NCBI GenBank assembly: GCA_000151295.1
Contig: GG745333.1
Coordinates: forward strand, 994,972-1,007,577
Source of the DNA: Allomyces macrogynus ATCC 38327
Lineage: Eukaryota; Blastocladiomycota; Blastocladiomycetes; Blastocladiales; Blastocladiaceae
Direction: 5' to 3'
DNA: 12,606 nucleotides
Below, in pieces: positions 8,395-12,606 of this stretch; the first letter of the stretch is position 1; every line of letters starts with the position of its first letter. A program made the translations under genes and the position numbers. The notes beneath the pieces were generated by a model that worked only from the letters and a program-made list of their open reading frames with translations, was not told the DNA's origin and did no database searches.

Positions 8395-11076
8395 TTATCG
8401 GCTTGCCTCAGTCACAAAATCAGCAACTGCCCCACCAACGGACTGTAGTTTGAGCACGACCTCGTCCCACTCGTCAGCCGGGTCCGAAAGAGCTACGATT
8501 GCGCCGCCCGCACCAATCGAAATGGACTTTGCGGTCTCGTCGCCAATCGCCGTACGAATCACGACGTTGAAGTGCGATGCACCGCCGACGGCGCTCAGGA
8601 ACCCAATGCACCCCGAGTAGATGCCGCGCGGAGACGACTCGAGCTGGTCCTCGAGCAGCTGGACGGTGCGCAACTTGGGGGCGCCCGTCATGCTGCCTGG
8701 GGGAAACGTGTGCCGCAGTGCGTCGACGGCGGTCAGGTTCGGGTCGAGGTCGCCCTGGATCGTGGAGACGACTGAGCACAGCATGATGGTCAGCATCCAC
8801 CGTCAATCGAGCAGTCAAAGAAATACAAAAGGATACGCACGCTGGTGCAACGTTTCGTACGACTCGACGTGCATCAACTTGGGCACGCACACGGACCCAG
8901 TCGTCGAGACCAAGTTCAAATCGTTCCGAATCAAGTCGACAATCATCAGATTCTCGGCCCGGTCCTTGTCATTCGCCTCGAGCGCGGCACGGATCGCCTC
9001 GTCCTCCTTCTGCGTCTTGCCGCGGCGTGCTGTTCCCTTAATCGGCTTCATCGTAATGACATGTTCGCGATCCACGCGCAGGAACCGTTCGGGCGACGAA
9101 CACACGATCCAGTGCGCGGGAACGCCCGACGAGGCCGCGAAGCGCAGGTATGCGCCGTAGGGTGCCGGGTTGCGTCGCCGGACCGACCGGTACAGGGACC
9201 ACGGGTCGACGCGTGCAGGGTCATATGGGCAGCGGAACTGTGTCGTCATGCACACTTCGTAAGTCTCGCCGGCATCAATCAGGTCGTTGGACCGCTGGAT
9301 CGCAGCAAGGTACGGGGCGCGCGGGAGGTCCGGCGTGAAGAATTGGTCGACGGGCGGGCGCGCGGCAGGGGAAGCGGGTTGAGTTGCCGAAACGGGCATC
9401 GCGCGTCGGCGCGCCGCATCCAAGGCTGCGGCCGTGTCGCGGATCCAGGTGAGTGCGGGCTCGTGCGGGCCGAGAGCCACGAGAACGACGCGTCGGTGGA
9501 AGTGGTCAAAGCAGAGCGCGCGGTCGAGGAACACGAACGTCGCGTCCGGCACCGTCGAGGTGGACGCAACGGCAGGCATGTTGAGGGTCTCGGCCTTAAG
9601 CCCGTAGCCAATGTACCCGACGAGGCCACCGAGGAACTGCGGCAGGTCGTCGTCCGACAGGTTTACACCGTGCTGCTGGATCGCCGTCCATGGGATCTGA
9701 TGTTCCAAATAGACAGTTTGCAAAAAGTCGAAGAAGGACGCAACCGATCGCGTCTCGCACTGGCCGTCGCCGTGCTGTACCGCTACTTGGCCATTGTGCA
9801 GCGAGTAGGTGAGCGAAAACCTACACGATATGGGTCAGCATCTTCCAAAAGTGGCTCCGGTCGGTGAAGTGAAAAAACATACCCTGTTGCCGAGCGTTCG
9901 CCCATGTAACTCCACCTCGTCTCGCCCTCGACGTGCGCGCTGTCGAGCCACACTGACTGCTTGGACGCGGCAAACAGCGTATCAAACGCCATTTCCGGGT
10001 CGCACCATGCGACCGCCGCTACATGGCACTGGTGCACGTCCGACGTGTGCGCGGGCGTGATCGAGTGCGGCACGTGCGTCGGAACCACGGAAATATGCTC
10101 GCTCAGTGCGTGGTAAGGTTCGAGCAGGTACGGTTTTCGCGGACGAGCCGCGAGTGCCAAGTCGCAAAAGTTGATGGCCATTTGGTGCCCATACTCGGAG
10201 CAAATTGATTCCGGGTGGAACTGCACGCCGTGCCATGGCTTGGTGCGGTGCTCGAGCGCCATGACGAGACGCCGGCCCGTGTGGTTGTCGCGGACCCACG
10301 CAGTCGTGATCAGGTCCGAGGGCAAGTCTGACGGGTCGATGGTGTTCAACATTTAGGTTTGCAAAACAAAATCGTCGATTTCATTGAAGAGTGGCGCACC
10401 TTCGTGGACAATGAGGGAGTGGTAGCGAACGGCGAGAAAGTGCAACGGGACATTGACAAACAGACCCGTGCCCAAGTGCTCGATGGGCGAGAGTCGCCCG
10501 TGCATGACCTCGGGCGCGCGCTCGACGCGACCTCCGCACTGCAACCCCATGGCCTGGTGACCGAGACAGACGCCGAAGACGGGAATCGGTCCCGGGTACC
10601 GGAGCACGTCGCCGCAAAGTCCAATATCCTGGAGCGAGCATTGCAGAGCGTGAGTTTGGTCGGCTTCGCGCGTCGCTCAAACAAAATTACCGCCCCCACC
10701 TGTGGATGCTCGGGCGTCCCTGGTCCCGGTGAGAGGACAATCGCGTCGATGTGCGGCAGCACCCTCGTCTCGAATTCCGCCCTATGACGGCGCAACGGCT
10801 CGTTTGAGCGAGAATGCATGGAATCGCGAGCTGATCACCAGAGCATCAGCGCAGAGCGAGCGTGTCCACTTACCACCCCATCTGGTTGTTGCGGATCACA
10901 ACGGGCGAGTGCTCCAAGACACCGCAAAACAATTGATACACGTTGAACGTGTACGAGTCAAAATTGTCAATGATCACGACTCGCAGCCGTTTCCTTGCCG
11001 CGCTGGGAATCGGCTCAAGCGCTCGGCTCGCGCCGTTTACGGGCAGCCGCGGGATATTGGCAACATTGGGCGGCAT
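8395..11076 (-). CDS. ABZ1: Para-aminobenzoate synthase: fused glutamine amidotransferase and ADC synthase, six exons
   Basis: Exons (- strand): 11076-10874, 10781-10700, 10628-10400, 10327-9883, 9820-8841 and 8771-8395, giving 771 aa with all phases consistent. The ATG at 11076 was chosen because it is the only ATG close before the first conserved motif, IDNFDSYTFNVYQLF. The enzyme makes 4-amino-4-deoxychorismate from chorismate and glutamine, the first step to PABA and folate, in the cytosol. The N-terminal half is a class I amidotransferase: nucleophile Cys116 in FGVCLGHQAMG, and His209 and Glu211 in GVQFHPES. The C-terminal half (~280-771) is PabB-like: SPERF, MKPIKGTARRG (Lys581), ENLMIVDLIRNDL and HTFPPGSMTGAPK. 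Lys in PIKGT marks ADC synthase; anthranilate synthases have PIAGT. The PabA-PabB fusion is usual in fungi, plants and apicomplexans. Introns are 62-92 bases. It is divergent from TRM1. Confidence 0.93.
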
Positions 11077-11612
11077 TGCAGATAATTCTGGTTCAAGTTG
11101 GTGGGGAGAGTCGTATAGTCGTTGGTAGTCGAGCCTCACGCTGGTGGTCGCGACAGGGGCCGAAATTGAGCTGGCGAGAGAGTGGACTGGTTGCGGGCTG
11201 CTGCGGTCTTGCCGGTCGCTTGTCGTCGTCTTCAGCACGGTTGGTGCAGGGCGGTAGCGTGCAGCGGATGATTGGTGTCGACCAGCATCTGCAATGGAGA
11301 GCCCGCGCGGGCCATGCTCGCCAAGCTCGCTTGCTTCGGCCGCGAAGTATCCCGGCGCCGAACGGCCTCGCAACAGAGCAGCCGAGCCCACCTGACTTGC
11401 GCGCACTTCTGTCTACGGCACGTTTCGACTATCGACGACGAGGACGACCACCACCGCGTCGGCACCATCACATCGCACCTAATCGATTGACTGCCCCGCT
11501 GCTGCTGCGTCCACCCGTTTCTGGGCCTGTGCAAGCTCAACAATCCGCCAACTTGGACCGAATTCGCCCACCCCCGCCACCAACAGCTTCAACAACAACG
11601 ATTCATTCTACC
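11077..11612. promoter_or_regulatory. Divergent upstream region of PABA synthase and TRM1
   Basis: 536 bases lie between two divergent ATGs. ATTGG (CCAAT on the minus strand) at 11271-11275 is a candidate CCAAT box. The last ~150 bases before TRM1 are rich in C and A/C triplets. The TRM1 frame stays open through the whole region and beyond it into the antisense of PABA exon 1. No TATA box or repeat family was recognised. Confidence 0.4.
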
Positions 11613-12606
11613 ATGGCGGCACACGGCGAGGCGACCTACAACGACGAGCAGTTCAATACGGTCTCCGAGGGCCAGGCCACGATCCTGTTCCCCAAGAACA
11701 ATGAAGTCTTCTACAACCCGGTGCAGCAGTTCAACCGCGACATGTCGATTGCTGCGATTCGCACGTGGCGCGACGTGGTCGCCGAGGAGCGCTGGGCAAA
11801 GGCGCTGAAGAAGGAGGGTGAGCATAAACTTTTGCCCTGCTAGTTTGCGCGCCGCTGTTGCGCGAGCCTTTTTCCTGACGCCAACCTCGTCGCGTAATTT
11901 CCGCAGGCAAGACCACTGACGAGGCCAAGGCGGCAGGCGAGACCGTGCCTGTCTTCAAACCCAAGATTCTCGAGGCTCTGGCCGCGTCGGGTTTGCGGTC
12001 GGTGCGCTATGCCAAGGAGATCCCGGACTTGGACCACATTCTGTGCAACGATCTCGACCCGGAGGCCGTCGAATCGATCAAGCGCAATGTCGCCTTCAAC
12101 AACCTGTCCGAGGAGCTCGTGCGACCAAACTTGGGCGACGCCAAGTCGGTATTGGACTTACCACCCACGGCACGCTGCTGGGCACGATCACTCCAGACTC
12201 ACCGATTTCTCGTTTTGTGATTGCGGAAAATAGAATTGTCATGTACCAGCACCTGATGCCCAAAGACCACTATCACGTCGTCGACCTCGACCCGTACGGC
12301 TCCGCGTCGCCCTTCCTCGACGCGGCCGTGCAGAGCGTGTCCGACGGCGGCCTGATGTGCATTACGTGCACCGACATGCAGGTGCTCGCCGGCGCCAATT
12401 TCACGGAAACGTGCTTCACCAAGTACGGCGGGATGCCACTGCGCGGCGAATTCACGCACGAAATGGCGCTGCGACTGCTGCTCGGTGCCACGCACACGGC
12501 CGCCGCCAAGAACAAGCGCTACATCGAGCCGCTCGTATCATGTTCGATTGATTTCTACATTCGCGTGTTTGTGCGCGTGCACGTGTCGCCGATCGAAGTC
12601 AAGAAG
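11613..12606 (+). CDS. TRM1: tRNA (guanine26-N2)-dimethyltransferase TRM1 (3' partial)
   Basis: Exons 11613-11817, 11907-12144 and 12234-12606, running off the right edge, give 272 residues in view. TRM1 uses S-adenosylmethionine to dimethylate G26 of many nuclear- and mitochondrial-encoded tRNAs. Family landmarks: ATILFPKNNEVFYNPVQQFN near the start; SGLRSVRYAKEIP (96 onward, SAM-binding motif I); LDPEAVESIKRN; VVDLDPYGSASPFLDAAVQS (DPYG at 167-170, catalytic motif); CTDMQVLAG; DFYIRVFVRVHVSPIEVKK at the edge. The ATG at 11613 sits in TACCATGG, a good start context. The second intron must use donor GTCGGT at 12145 with acceptor TAG at 12231-12233 to read GDAKIVMYQH; the overlapping GTATTG at 12148 would break the frame at that acceptor. 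The zinc-binding C-terminal part of the family lies outside the window. Confidence 0.94.

Noticed and set aside
8845..9867. 340-codon open frame on the plus strand
   Set aside because: Antisense to the PabB half of PABA synthase, where PIKGT and other catalytic motifs fix the true strand and frame.
8395..11076. Anthranilate synthase (TrpE/TrpG) as the identity of the fused enzyme
   Set aside because: The motif is PIKGT with Lys, typical of aminodeoxychorismate synthase, rather than PIAGT; fusion with the amidotransferase at the N-terminus also fits PABA synthase.

Overview
The window is nuclear DNA of a compact, GC-rich eukaryote. Six genes lie in 12.6 kb, and most are split by short introns of 62-98 bases with GT...AG borders. 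Many donors are of the GTACG or GTGCG type. Gene content includes a Mediator subunit, an AGC kinase, a fused PABA synthase and TRM1. A Pro/Val/Ala-rich tail follows a domain resembling a copper monooxygenase or chitin-binding fold. Together these suggest a fungus, and I lean towards an early-diverging zoosporic lineage (Blastocladiomycota or Chytridiomycota). That placement is inference from style and content, not proof.

Layout, left to right. (1) + strand, up to 1071: the 3' part of a probable secreted protein, with a Cys/Trp-rich domain, a PV/PA hexanucleotide repeat and a long Pro/Ser/Thr tail. (2) - strand, 4516 to 1540: a seven-exon, 849-residue kinase with the order RA-like domain, PH domain, AGC catalytic domain and AGC C-tail. 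This is the most unusual gene here. (3) + strand, about 5106 to 6583: a MED6 (Mediator head subunit) gene that splices well but carries in-frame stops and a frameshift, so it looks broken. (4) + strand, 6823 to 8226: an intact six-exon lysophospholipid acyltransferase. (5) - strand, 11076 to 8395: an intact six-exon fused glutamine amidotransferase / aminodeoxychorismate synthase (PABA synthase). (6) + strand, from 11613 past the right edge: TRM1, the tRNA guanine-26 dimethyltransferase.

Pairs 2/3 and 5/6 are divergent and share upstream regions. Pairs 1/2 and 4/5 are convergent, the latter with only 168 bases between stop codons. The genes do unrelated jobs (secretion, signalling, transcription, lipid, folate, tRNA modification), as is normal in a eukaryotic genome. 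I see no operon, mobile element, CRISPR array or tRNA/rRNA gene.

All exon joins were worked out by hand from reading frame, splice-site form and family conservation. The joins in genes 2, 4 and 5 are well supported. The first exon of gene 3, the 5' end of gene 1 and the second donor of gene 6 are less certain.
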